Below are positions 54,430-64,000 of a stretch of 64,000 nt of DNA, piece after piece. Within the stretch, counting starts at the first letter, position 1. Every line of letters starts with the position of its first letter. The notes under the pieces are model-generated. The model ran no database searches, was not told where the DNA came from, and saw nothing but the letters and a program-made list of their open reading frames with translations. Both the position numbers and the translations under genes were made by a program. The stretch is taken from positions 66,607,510 to 66,671,509 of the forward strand of contig NC_037093.1 of NCBI RefSeq assembly GCF_002994745.2. The letters are read 5' to 3'. The stretch is from Rosa chinensis (taxonomy: Eukaryota > Streptophyta > Magnoliopsida > Rosales > Rosaceae).

Positions 54430-54461
54430 AACCCGCAGCAACGCACGGGCACGTATGCTAG
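54430..54461 (+). other. Helitron-1 3' hairpin and CTAG terminus
   Basis: CCCGC ... GCACGGG is an imperfect hairpin, followed by CACGTATGCTAG. The next base is the host T. Confidence 0.85.
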
Positions 54462-54487
54462 TAGGGTACTACAAGAAAAGCTGTTTT

Positions 54488-54830
54488 TTACTACGCGCAA
54501 TTTACGGCGCACATGGATGCATGCTGTAAAAGATATGCTTTTACAGCGCACATTTGACGCATGCTGTAAAAGTTATATCAATTACAGCACACCTTTGATG
54601 CATGCCGTAAAAGTGATATGTATTTAATCTTTTATGACACACATTTAATCCACGCCATAAATATTACAACACATTTATAGCGTACTTCTATTGCACGGTG
54701 TAAAAGTAATGTGTATTTAGTTTTTTTAGGGCACACATTTAATGCATGTTGTAAATATTACAATATACTTATAGAGCACTTTTATTGCACACCGTAAAAG
54801 TGATGTGTATTTAGTTTTTTACGGCACACG
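54488..54830. repeat. subterminal palindromic repeat array, right copy
   Basis: About six units of TTTACAGCGCAC...GCATGCTGTAAAAG type correspond one to one with 2860-3205. Confidence 0.6.
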
Positions 54831-55770
54831 GGCCTTAAATGATAGGGTTTTTGTCCATTTACCCTAATTCTAGGGATTTTTTTCTCACTTACCCCATTAA
54901 GTTTTTTTAATTCCCCCTTACCCATAAAGACTCTAATAAGGTCTTCCTTGATACCCAATTAAGTTTTTTTTTTTTAAGACTATTTTACACCCACCTTTTT
55001 AGAGAGAGAAAATGGAAGAGAGAGAGGCCATAGGAGACTTCGCCTAAGTCCGGTCACTGGTCACCGGCCGCCCCCCACTGGACTTCTCTGAAAACCTCGC
55101 CGAATGTCCCTAAAGAGATCGTCGGAGATCTTATAGGTCGCCGGAAAAGTTTATTGCCCCCAAATAGACCTTTATTGGGGGGTAATAGAGGTCTATTGAA
55201 GAACAATAGAGGTTGGCAATAGAGGTTTATGAAACCTCAGCGGAAGTTCCCAAAGAGGTTGTCGGAGATCTTATATCGGACCGGAGAGGTATATTACCCC
55301 AAATCGACCTGTATTGCCCCCCAATAGACCTTTCGATCGCCGGAATGAGAACTAATCTCCTTAAAATTAGACAAATAAGACTTTGATTAAGGAAAAAAAA
55401 AGAAGAGATTACATCAATTCAAAACATTTATTACCTCCAATAGACCTTTAACAGACATCTATTGCCCCCCAGCCCTGTATTACGAGATAATAAAACTTTT
55501 TTTTTTCTTTCCTTCTGGGCTTCTGTCCTCAGTTTACCAAAAAAAAAAAAAGAAATTGATTTGGGCACCCACGTCATTTCCTTTAGGTCCAGTCACCGCC
55601 GCGTCATTTCCCTTAGCTCCACGTCGCTCCAAATTTGAAATCCTAACCTTAGCTCTAGTCACCGCTGCGGCAGCCGATCACTCTCCCCTTCCATATCCGC
55701 TCTCTCTCTACTGTCTTCAAATGGTTTTGAGACGTTAAGCTGACATAATCTATTCCTTCTTTTTCAACAG

Positions 55771-56023
55771 TTTCGAGGCGAACGAAACCAATGAAAAAGA
55801 GGCTACTCGAATCTTCCGTTTTTCAGAGGCGACAGAGGTCAGTACGTCATCGGAGACTCGCACATCCGATCAGTCCTGGACGCCAATCTCGACTTTTGGC
55901 AAGGCGTCCCCGAAAGCTTCACCAACCAAACCGGTTACCACCGTCCAACGCCGCCGTTTAGTCAGAACAATCACTTCCGTCAGCCTCCGTCGTCGGATCA
56001 CAACCAACAGTACTGGCCTCACA

Positions 56024-56025
<2 letters not shown>
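55771..56025 (+). pseudogene. captured exon in the CACTA-like element, right copy
   Basis: It encodes the same DANLDFWQGVP...FTNQTGYHRP segment as the left copy, then SQNNHFRQPPSSDHNQQYWP. The product is not recognised. It runs into a long GA tract. Confidence 0.4.

Positions 56026-56027
<2 letters not shown>

Positions 56028-56092
<65 letters not shown>
56028..56092. repeat. GA microsatellite, right copy
   Basis: About 30 GA units, much longer than in the left copy (6133-6170). Confidence 0.9.
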
Positions 56093-56093
<1 letters not shown>

Positions 56094-56237
56094 CATATCG
56101 TGGAGAGAGATACAAAGGGCATATGTAATTAATTAATTAAGTCAAGTGGAAAACTGTCATTTTTCTTTAAACAGAGTAAGTGAGAATTTTTATCACTAAG
56201 TGGAATAATTTTGGCCAATTTTTGTGCTTTGGATTAA

Positions 56238-56833
56238 GAGCAACTCCAACAACTCTTTTATAATTTTTGTATTATAGGGAAGCAAAAGTCAAAGTTTTAG
56301 CCTCTTTTTCTTTTCTAACTCCAACATATTCCTTATTTTACAACAATCTCTAAAACCTCAATAATTCTTCCTGAAAATTCTAGAGATTGCTGTAAATTTA
56401 GGGAATTTCGTTTTCTCTTTCCTTAAAGCAATTCCAACAGCTTCTCTATAATTTTTGTATTATAGGGAAGCAAAAGTCAAAACTTGAGCCTCTTTTTCTT
56501 TTCCAATTCCAACAAATTCCCTGTTTTACAGCAATCTCCAAAATCTACTTAATTTTTTCTTAAAATTTTAGAGATTGCTGTAAATTTAGGGAATTTGATT
56601 TTCTCTTTTCTCACTATCTCTGAAATGGGGATAGTTATAGGGAATATGTTGGAGCAAAACAAGCTCATTTTTCCTTAAAATAGAGAAAAATCAAAATATG
56701 AGAAAACTGTTGAAGTTGCTCTCACTTTTCCTAAAATAGGGATAGTTATAGGGAATTTGGTGTAGCAAAAGAGACCTCAATTTTCTCTAAAATAGAGAAA
56801 AATTAAAATATCGGGAAGCTGTTGGAGTTGCTC
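56238..56833. mobile_element. nested Tourist-like MITEs, right copy
   Basis: Outer end GAGCAACTCCAACA, left TAA at 56235-56237, with the same inner element as the left copy (about 56427-56724). The right-hand TAA is missing because a different MITE begins there. Confidence 0.75.
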
Positions 56834-57206
56834 TGTGCGTTTGGATGAGAAAATTATAAAATCTACAGGAATTTATAAATGATGGAATCTCTAACTCCAT
56901 CAATCTAAAATTCCATTAATTGCAATTTATGTTGTTTGGTTACATTTATTTAGGATTTGAAATGTCTAATAAATTAAGAAAGTTTAAAACAAATAAAAAG
57001 ATAAAATAGAAAAAAGTCTTGTTTTGTAAATAAAAATTGAATACTGCGCAAGGAATTCGTAAATGACACCTATTTTGGTGGAAATTGAAGTGAGGAATTT
57101 AAATAACGAATTTCTTAGTTTTTTTCCATAGAGAAATTTAAAAATTCCAATCTGATAATCCTCACTTTCAATTAAATTCCAACATTTTTTCCCTCATCCA
57201 AACACT
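56834..57206. mobile_element. MITE with GTGCGTTTGGATGAG ends
   Basis: GTGCGTTTGGATGAG at the left and CTCATCCAAACACT at the right are inverted repeats around 370 bp of AT-rich DNA. The left segmental copy lacks it. No clear target duplication could be defined, so the superfamily is open (hAT-like at a guess). Confidence 0.6.
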
Positions 57207-57245
57207 TACCGTTTCAATTAAATGATATATAACATAGAAATTTCA

Positions 57246-60017
57246 TTTTTACACTTACCGTTCCTTTTTTTTTTTTTTGGCAAAATCTTGAATTTCCCGC
57301 TTCTAGTTTAATTCTTCCCGGCCACTTCTTTCTTTTATACTTTTTTTCTTAGTCCTCTTCGACTCTGGGACCAAATCCCTCTGATCTCTTGGCCACCTGC
57401 AAACCAGAAACAAAGTAACTTGAATTCTTTGGTCATTCTAAGCACTACAAATTCGCTCCCCAAGAATGGGTGATTCTTTGTCTATCCCTCTCCCTTATTC
57501 ACTTCAAATTGACGGGTGAAGACTCTGGTGTACAAGGCCATGGGCAAACCCACGCCTTTCATGTGCCTCTCGTCATGAAATCTGAGATAGAAGCAAGAGA
57601 GACACAGAGGGCTATTCAAAAAGATGTTCTTCTACTGCATTTGAGATTGAGACTTGGTTCAGGTATCCTGCAACTTTCTTTCCTTGAGAGTTTGTTCTGT
57701 TTTGGTTATCCAATGTCATTTTTTGTGTCTCAGAGACATCAATTGAGCAATAACTGAGGTCGAAGAAGGGCGAAATGGCAATAGCAGCCCCTATGGGTTA
57801 GTTCATTTTCATGCATTGCCCTAAACTCTAGTATTTTGTATCCACTTAAACCCACTTGTATTCTTCTTTTTTTGGGTTTGATAATTGTAGTTACAGTCCA
57901 AGTTCATGGCTTGGATAAAACCCCAAGCTCTGCTACTTCAGAGCAAGAAGAAAAAGGAGCCGACTCGAACCATAATTATGTGCAATCTAATTATCGCTTT
58001 GATTGCCTTGTCCCTGGTCGCCACTTAAGTCTATTGGTCCAGAAGGTGATGGAAATTACTGTTCAATCGTTACCTTCAATTTCTCATAATTCATTGAGAT
58101 TGATAATTTCAGCTACTGAAAATTGGTTGTGGTTACTAATTTAGGTCACTGGGTCTGACTTTTCTGCTGCAGAGGTAATTAGCCTTTCTTGTTGCGATAG
58201 TTGTGAGTAAATTTGTGCGGTTTGACTAAGTTTATTGATTTGTGTTCCCCAGAAAATGGATGCGTTTTCGAAGAAGGATGATCTTTCTGGTTATGCTGTA
58301 AGTCTCGTACAGCATTTGATCTTTATACTTGCAGTTTTTGTGTTATATTGTGTGAAACTGCAACTTAGGCCACTAGATTTAAGATGCTGTGGCTTCTTTT
58401 CTTATGAATATCAATGCTTGTCTATTGATTTTCATTTCTAGATGAGTATTGTAGGATTGTTTGTAAAAAAAAAATTGTTGTATTTGGAATTTTGGAATAG
58501 ATGGTAACTAAGCAATTATTAGTATTGAACTCAGTGAATGTAATAACAAGCAAGTTTTGGATGCCATTTCAACGTTGTTGACATATGCATGCTGCAATGC
58601 AATGTTGTTCATACAACAACTCCTTCATATTCAGTTATAGCCTTATAAGAACGGATAGAGTTCAATTCTTTGATTTGAAGTTTATGTTCGTAATTAAAAA
58701 AGTTGGGATTCGAAGTTTAAGATAGCTAGATTTTTTGTTTTCAATGTTTCCTTTTGTTTTCTCCTGAACTTTAATCAGAACCCCCTTTGATTAAACTTTA
58801 ATCAGAGGGGGTTCGGATATATATCAGAGATGAAGACTTATGCTTAAGCTGCTGACATTTATTTTCGTATATGTTTGATTTCATGCCACTTCTTGACTAT
58901 CTTTCCCTCTTCTTTTTTTTCCCTCATCAGTTGGGATGAGTGGGTACGCCTGGACCGTTTATTGAAATATACTTCTGTATTGGAAGTCTATATGCCAATT
59001 TAAAAAAACAAATAAATTGTCTTAACCCACAGAACTGTACTGTATTGCAATTGAAGTCACCTATGTGAACAGTTTATAGAATCCAATTTGCATTTATGCA
59101 GTTCATTTTTGGTTTAACGTTCTTCAAATTTACGCAAAAAAATCAATCTTTTATTTGGACTATCTTAATGTGTATCTAGGAAAGCTCATTCAGTTGAAGA
59201 AATTCTGAAAGGACTATGTTGCTACTTTGACAAAGCATTGCCAGTTATCCTAATTCTTTACAAAAATGAGCGTCCGCAGTATGAGAAAGCAATTGCAGAT
59301 AATGTCTCTCCTTCATCTGTATACGGTGCTGAGCATCTATTACGCCTCTTTGGTATGAACATAGTTTGTAACTTATTAACTCCATTATTTGTCTTCATAA
59401 ATTGTGTATTTTGAAATAATGCTGTAATTAAAAGATCTTTTTCACCGTATTTTTGGCTTGGTATTGATTTCATTTTTTTTTCTCAGCTGCTTCTTCTTAT
59501 TTACTAACAAACTACATGAATAATGGTTTTATTTAAAAGAAGATTGCAATTATACCTTAGTGTTACTGGCATTCGTTGGTGAATTCCATGCGGGATGCCA
59601 CATGTTTTCTTGTATTCATCAATAACGATGCTGATGTTGCTTGGTTGCTTACTGGAGTTTTGGCAGTTGAAGCTTTTCATTACAATAAGCTTGTTATGTA
59701 ATTTTCTGCGATTTGCAGTTAAACTGCCCGAGCTATTGGTTGAGGCTAACATTGAAGAGGAGACTTTGAAAGAGCTGCTGCAAAGATTGGCCGACTTTCT
59801 CAAGTACCGACTTCAACTTTCTTCTAAATAGATAGATATTGTTTCTTCACAGTTGCGGAGGTTCTAATAACCTCATTAGTTCTGTTTCGACATCATTCTC
59901 ACTCTCTGATATATGATGTCATGTAGGTTCCTACATAAGAACCAGAGTGCATTCTTCCTCGCTTCCTACCATGTACCAGAAGATACTGAAATCAGCACCA
60001 ACAAACAAGATGACTAA
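57246..60017 (+). CDS. MRG-domain (MORF4-related) gene, copy 2; coding exons certain only at the 3' end
   Basis: Three exons are secure: 59180-59352 (EEILKGLCCYFDKALP...SVYGAEHLLRLF), 59719-59803 (KLPELLVEANIEEETLKELL) and 59927-60017 (FLHKNQSAFFLASYHVPEDT, then a stop). All have proper splice sites and joining phases, and together they form the C-terminal half of the MRG domain. Plant MRG proteins pair this domain with an N-terminal chromodomain that reads H3K4me3/H3K36me3. I could not find a chromodomain or the first half of the MRG domain. Upstream exon-like stretches (57466-57661, 57888-58050, 58253-58297) are not recognisable and contain frame problems. Possibly a partial, perhaps expressed, copy. 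Coordinates give the span from the probable promoter to the stop. Confidence 0.6.
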
Positions 60018-60778
60018 GCAGGGACATATTTGCAACAATTCGTACATAATACTGTAGAACTACAGCTGTTGTGTGATATCTTGGCACCGATTTGAACTTT
60101 TTCTGAGCTCCAAAAGCAGGTGACCGTTAATGTGCTTGTATTCGCCGTATAATGTATTGCAATTCACTGCGCATGTAACATGTGTTTTCAACATATACCG
60201 TATACCTTGTAAACCTTCTCTAGTAAAATATGACCGACGGTGGAGGTTGCACCTTTTGTTCTAGTTCTAAGTTGCAACAATCTTTGACTATCAGTTAAGA
60301 TGGGAACAAAGTTGCAGGCAATCAAGTTGTTATCAGAAGTTGGACGTAATGGTTTATGCAGCAATTGTTTTTTTTTTTTTTTTTTAAAGCAGTTGCTTCA
60401 ATTTTAAAGTGATTAACACAGCCTTCTAAGATGAAGCCCGACCGTAGCAAACTCCATTTCTGCAAGAAGTTGCTACATGCCCTCGACTGGTTTTACTTGA
60501 CTTGATGTCTCATGAGTTAAAACCTTGTCATACGACATATTGCATTGAATATTGAAAACGTATTTGGTGCGGCAGATGGGTGCAACATCAAAAACTATAA
60601 TGGAACGTGACCATTTTTCCCTTTCCGAATCACCTTCGGCCTCCGTCAACTCAGTCGACCGTGTGAATGTCTATAAGTACAAATGCCTTTGTCTTTGATC
60701 ATCTTTCTACTCTTAACATATCAATTCTGTTCAAAATCCTTTTCTTTTGGTCGTGTGTCCTCTCTGTAAGTTCATTCC
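60018..60778. other. 3' flank of MRG copy 2 and promoter of RLK-C
   Basis: No gene is present. Homology to the RLK-A promoter begins at about 60588 (AAAACTATAATGGAACGTGA), with a TCGACCGTGTGAATGTC element and CT-rich sequence before the ATG. The first half has no equivalent in the left copy. Confidence 0.55.
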
Positions 60779-62354
60779 ATGGATCCTCTGTTTCTCATTC
60801 TACTTCTCTTTCTGGCCATCACTTCTCCAACTTCATCTTCAACCTCCGACGCATTGAGTGAAGGCTCATCCCTCTCTGTAGAGAAACCAGAAGATGTTCT
60901 GATTTCACCTGCTGGTGTTTTCACTGCCGGCTTTCATCAAGTTGGCAACAACTCGTATTGCTATGCCATTTGGTTCAATGAGCCATCATCATCGTCATCA
61001 CCAGTCTCCTACCAGAACCGAACTATAGTCTGGATGGCAAATCGTGACCAACCAGTCAACGGGAAGCGCTCAAAGCTCTCCCTCCTCAAAACTGGTAATC
61101 TCATCTTAACTGATGCTGCTCAATCCAACGTTTGGACCACAGCCACCACCTCAATCTCCCCTGCCCGTTTAAGCCTGCACTACTCCGGTAATCTGGTTCT
61201 GCTTAATCTGAAGACGAAGGTTGTTCTATGGCAGAGCTTTGACTCCCCAACTGACACCCTTCTTCCACTCCAACCATTCACCAGAACCGCCATACTTGTC
61301 TCCTCCAGAAGCCAGAGCAACTTCTCCTCTGGCTTCTATAAGCTCTTCTTCGACAATGATAACCTTCTCCGGCTACTCTTTGACGACCCTGAGATTTCTA
61401 GTGTCTACTGGCCCAACCATATGTGAGCTGGGATAATGCAAGGTCTACTTACAACAGCAGTAGAACTGCTGTGCTTGATTCCTTGGGCAGTTTTGCTTCT
61501 TCGGACAATCTGACTTTTCTTGCAGCTGATTATGGTGCAAAGTTGCAGAGAAGATTGACTATTGATTTTGATGGAAATGTTCGATTGTATAGCCGAAAAA
61601 TTCCAGGAGAGAGTTGGGTGGTTTCATGGCAAGCCTTTTCAGACCCTTGTGTGATTCATGGAATTTGTGGAGCTAACAGCCTCTGCAGCTACGATCCCAG
61701 TTCTAGGAGGAAATGCTCTTGCCTTCCAGGATATCAGATGGAAAATCATACTGATTGGTCTTTGGTCTTTGGTTTGGGGTTTGTTGAGCAGTACATTCTC
61801 AAAATCAAATGAAGATATTCACGGCTACCTTCTTACTACAACTGGGTTCAAAAGATTTAGCTACGCTGAGCTCAAGACTGCAACACGGGGTTTTAGTGAT
61901 GAAATTGGGAGAGGAGCAGGAGGAGTTGTTTACAAAGGCGTATTGGCTGATCAGCGAGTGGCAGCGATTAAGCTGCTCAGTGAAGGGCAAGTAGAAGCAG
62001 AATTTCTAGCACAAGCTAGTACTATTGGGAAGGTGAATCATATGAACTTGATAGAGATGTGGGGATATTGCTCAGAGGGAAAGCACAGGCTTCTTGTTTA
62101 TGAGTACATGGAGCATGGTTCCTTGGCACAAAATTTAGCTTCTAATGTGCTTGATTGGGAGAAGAGGTTTGACATTGCTGTCGGCACTGCAAAGGGTCTA
62201 GCTTATTTGCACGAAGAGTGCTTGGAGTGGGTTCTACATTGTGATGTAAAGCCTCAAAACATACTGTTGGACTCCAATTTTCAACCAAAGGTTGCAGATT
62301 TCGAGCTCTCCAAGATTCTTAACAGAGATAAGCTTAGGAATTCAACCTTTTCTG
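60779..62354 (+). pseudogene. RLK-C: S-domain receptor-like kinase, deleted and truncated
   Basis: The 5' part is nearly identical to RLK-A (MDPLFLILLLFLAITSPTSS..., B-lectin, EGF-like). Lesions: a 4-base loss at about 61420 gives a TGA after YWPNHM; a deletion of about 430 bp from HTDWSL to the membrane helix removes the PAN domain; the magnesium-binding DFG reads DFE (about 62299); and the kinase ends at 62354 (NSTFS), where an LTR-like sequence takes over. HCDVKPQN and the G-loop remain. It cannot make a working kinase. Confidence 0.9.
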
Positions 62355-63333
62355 ATGTAGGACGAGAATGGACCCAGTTTAGTCAAAAAATCATAAAAGT
62401 AAAGAAGCGGCGTAGAATCAAGAAGAGTGATTGGAAAATAGGTAACTCACGCGTAATCAGGTTACTAGCCGCTGGAATATTCAAGAAGATTTGGTTTTGG
62501 ACTTTTCGGGTTTCTCATGCGAAAAGTCAGGTTTTGATTTTGAATCAGATTTGACTAACTTTTGGCCAGAATGTCCGTTTGAGACGCATAATACCTTTCC
62601 AGAATGGAAACGACGAGATCTTCAAGACTCACTTTGGTGAGCCCTATCAGATTTAGGCCAAAATGTATCGTCTTAATTATCCGATTCGTGATTTAATATT
62701 TTTTAGGCTTGTTTTGCATTCTTTTTATTTTAGGTTTTCTAGTTTGTTTTGGATTTGTTTTGTTTTTACCCGTAGGCTTTAGGGTTTCATTGTTAGTCGC
62801 CCTAGAGTTTCTTTTCCCATATATAAGCAACCTTAAACGGATGCAGAACGATCTTTTATCATATTATCAATCAAAATTGAGAATTTTCTCTTTTATCTCT
62901 GGTGGACTCCAGAATCTTTATTTTAGGTTTATTGCTGGTAAACCTAGTTATCAATCCGACTGCGTCAGGTGGTATTAAACGGCTGCAGAACCTATCTTTC
63001 AACTTTTAATCAATAAAATAGAGATTTTCTCTCTGACGCAGTCGGATTGATAACTAGGTTTACCAGCAATAAACCTAAAATAAAGATTCTGGAGTCCACC
63101 AGAGATAAAAGAGAAAATTCTCAATTTTGATTGATAATATGATAAAAGATCGTTCTGCAGCCGTTTAAGGTTGCTTATATATGAGAAAAGAAACCCTAGG
63201 GCGACTAACAATGAAACTCTAAAGCCCACGGGTAAAAACAAAACAAATCCAAAACAAACTAGAAAACCTAAAATAAAAAGAATGCAAAACTAGCCTAAAA
63301 AATATTAAATCACGAATCAGATAATTAAGACGA
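62355..63333. mobile_element. LTR-like sequence that truncates RLK-C, containing a long inverted repeat
   Basis: The sequence starts TGATGTAGGACGAG exactly where homology to RLK-A stops. It has a promoter-like patch (CATATATAAGC) and the look of an LTR. The second half folds back on the first as a 301-bp inverted repeat (separate entry). No coding frame is trustworthy. The right end is set by the insertion of Copia-4 at 63334. Confidence 0.5.
62668..63333. repeat. long inverted repeat, 301-bp arms with a 64-bp loop
   Basis: Left arm 62668-62968 begins TCGTCTTAATTAT. Right arm 63033-63333 ends ATAATTAAGACGA. The arms are about 97% complementary, with only a handful of mismatches seen. The loop (62969-63032) is itself a diverged copy of 62834-62895. 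Transcription across it would yield a 300-bp hairpin RNA. Confidence 0.88.
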
Positions 63334-64000
63334 TGTTGTAGGAGAATGCAATTGTGTTTATTATTGATAATAGGAGCCCTTTAAATAAGGAGTTACAAGG
63401 TACCCAAAAAGGTAATAGAATCTGATTACAATTGAATACCTAGAACACATTCCTATCACAACTCTAAACCCTAGTTTGTAGAGGCACACATTATGTCGAT
63501 ATCCTTCAACATTCCCCCTTGTGCTGCTCAAACTTGGTGATAACGTTTTGATCGTTGCCTCGTTAAAAACCTTGCCAGGTAACAAAAACACTGTGGGACA
63601 AAAATAACCCTGGTCAAAGGACAAAAAGAGCACAACACGTCCTTCACTCTTTAGATCGAACATGTAGACATCATGCCTCCCCCTGATGCCAATATCTCCC
63701 CCTGATTGCTACAATCATGGGAGTTTGGATAACTTTCTCAATCCGATGCTCTTCACATGTTTCTCGAAGGTGGATTTTGGTAACGACTTAGTAAATAAGT
63801 CTGCTACATTATCCTCTTATCGGATTTGGTTCACTTCAGTATTTAGAAGTGCTTGTTGTCATTTTGATGGAGGGGAGGAGGAGCACGGAAGGTGGCATTT
63901 TGCCTTGTGGGGTCCGATCCCACACTTCCGTCATCTCTTTTCTCTGTAGGGATAGAACAAGCCCATATCAATCGTACCTCTCAAATATCGAAAGATTGTT
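63334..64000 (-). mobile_element. Copia-4, related to Copia-1, 3' end only
   Basis: The 3' LTR is 63334-63511 (178 bp; on the minus strand it starts TGTTGAAGGATATCGAC and ends CCTACAACA). The polypurine tract AAGGGGGAA lies next to it. The rest (63521-64000) is the reverse complement of the Copia-1 3' end: LFTKSLPKST-type RNase H sequence at about 63720-63800 and part of the RT/RNase H linker. Most of RNase H is missing between about 63845 and 63870, so the element is defective. It continues beyond the window. Confidence 0.85.

Larger units (their letters stand above)
40078..54461 (+). mobile_element. Helitron-1, 14.4 kb, carrying host gene pieces and Copia-1
   Basis: The 3' end is CCCGCAGCAACGCACGGGC, then ACGTATGCTAG (ends 54461), with T outside. 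The duplicate locus at 1741/1742 reads GCATAA-TAGGGTAC with nothing between, and the right copy has GCATAA ending at 40077 and TAGGGTAC starting at 54462. So both ends are fixed by a paralogous empty site and by insertion between A and T. The 5' end reads TTTACTATATACTAATTC, with TT where Helitrons normally have TC. Contents: an aldo-keto reductase exon, Copia-1 (later insertion), and two RPA-like modules. No RepHel was found, so it is non-autonomous. Confidence 0.85.
54462..56237 (+). mobile_element. CACTA-like element, right copy
   Basis: It begins TAGGGTACTACAAGAAAAG, followed by a subterminal repeat array (54488-54830) and the same G/C-rich and exon-like segments as the left copy. It lacks the nested Tourist-like and hAT insertions of the left copy, so it shows the less disturbed state. 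No transposase or second end is seen. Confidence 0.5.

Noticed and set aside
55870..56115. 81-residue ORF with a long Leu-Ser repeat on the minus strand
   Set aside because: It is only the translation of the GA microsatellite plus part of the captured exon in the wrong frame.
61658..62554. 298-codon ORF reading through RLK-C kinase into the LTR-like sequence
   Set aside because: It starts in the wrong frame upstream and joins unrelated DNA after 62354. It is a chance read-through of a deleted pseudogene.

Overview
This is nuclear DNA from a flowering plant. The introns, the S-domain receptor kinase, MRG-family exons and the dense mix of Copia, Gypsy, TRIM, SINE, hAT, Mutator-like, Tourist-like and Helitron sequence all fit a eudicot. 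Rosaceae is a guess from general look only; nothing in the window proves it. Very little is intact single-copy gene. The one gene that looks complete is an intronless S-domain (B-lectin/EGF/PAN) receptor-like kinase at 36933-39350 (+), called RLK-B here.

The backbone is a tandem segmental duplication. The left copy (559 to about 25710) and the right copy (39511 to 62354) share the same order: an RLK 3' flank, a CACTA-like element carrying a gene fragment, nested Tourist-like MITEs, an MRG-domain gene, then an S-domain RLK (RLK-A at 23710-26112, RLK-C at 60779-62354). Later insertions hit one copy or the other, so the opposite copy often shows the empty site. This dates and bounds the TRIM (1072-1704), a Tourist-like element (1755-2838), a gene-carrying hAT (4040-5820), a SINE (7027-7217) and Copia-3 (9336-13747) on the left, and a 14.4-kb Helitron (40078-54461) on the right. 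RLK-A, RLK-C and the left MRG copy are pseudogenes. The right MRG copy keeps a clean C-terminal MRG domain but has no recognisable chromodomain.

Layout: 1-558 end of a hAT; 559-6914 duplicated flank and nested DNA transposons; 7014-14094 MRG copy 1 with SINE and Copia-3; 14095-19922 decayed Copia-2 (minus strand) split by a 2.6-kb solo LTR; 20263-22345 hAT with captured exons; 23710-26112 RLK-A; about 26340-35398 Helitron-2 containing a solo Gypsy-type LTR that itself contains a Mutator-like element; 35890-36932 array of 312-bp leader repeats; 36933-39350 RLK-B; 40078-54461 Helitron-1 with an aldo-keto reductase exon, the young Copia-1 (41174-47741) and two RPA-like modules; 54462-57206 right-hand DNA transposon block; 57246-60017 MRG copy 2; 60779-62354 RLK-C; 62355-63333 LTR-like sequence with a 301-bp inverted repeat; 63334-64000 start of Copia-4 on the minus strand.

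The most unusual signals are the exactly spaced 312-bp repeats that copy the RLK-B promoter and signal-peptide start four times, giving three secreted-peptide-like mini-ORFs upstream of the real kinase; the Helitron with two RPA modules and a paralogous empty site; and the long inverted repeat at 62668-63333. All calls come from reading the sequence; no database search was made.
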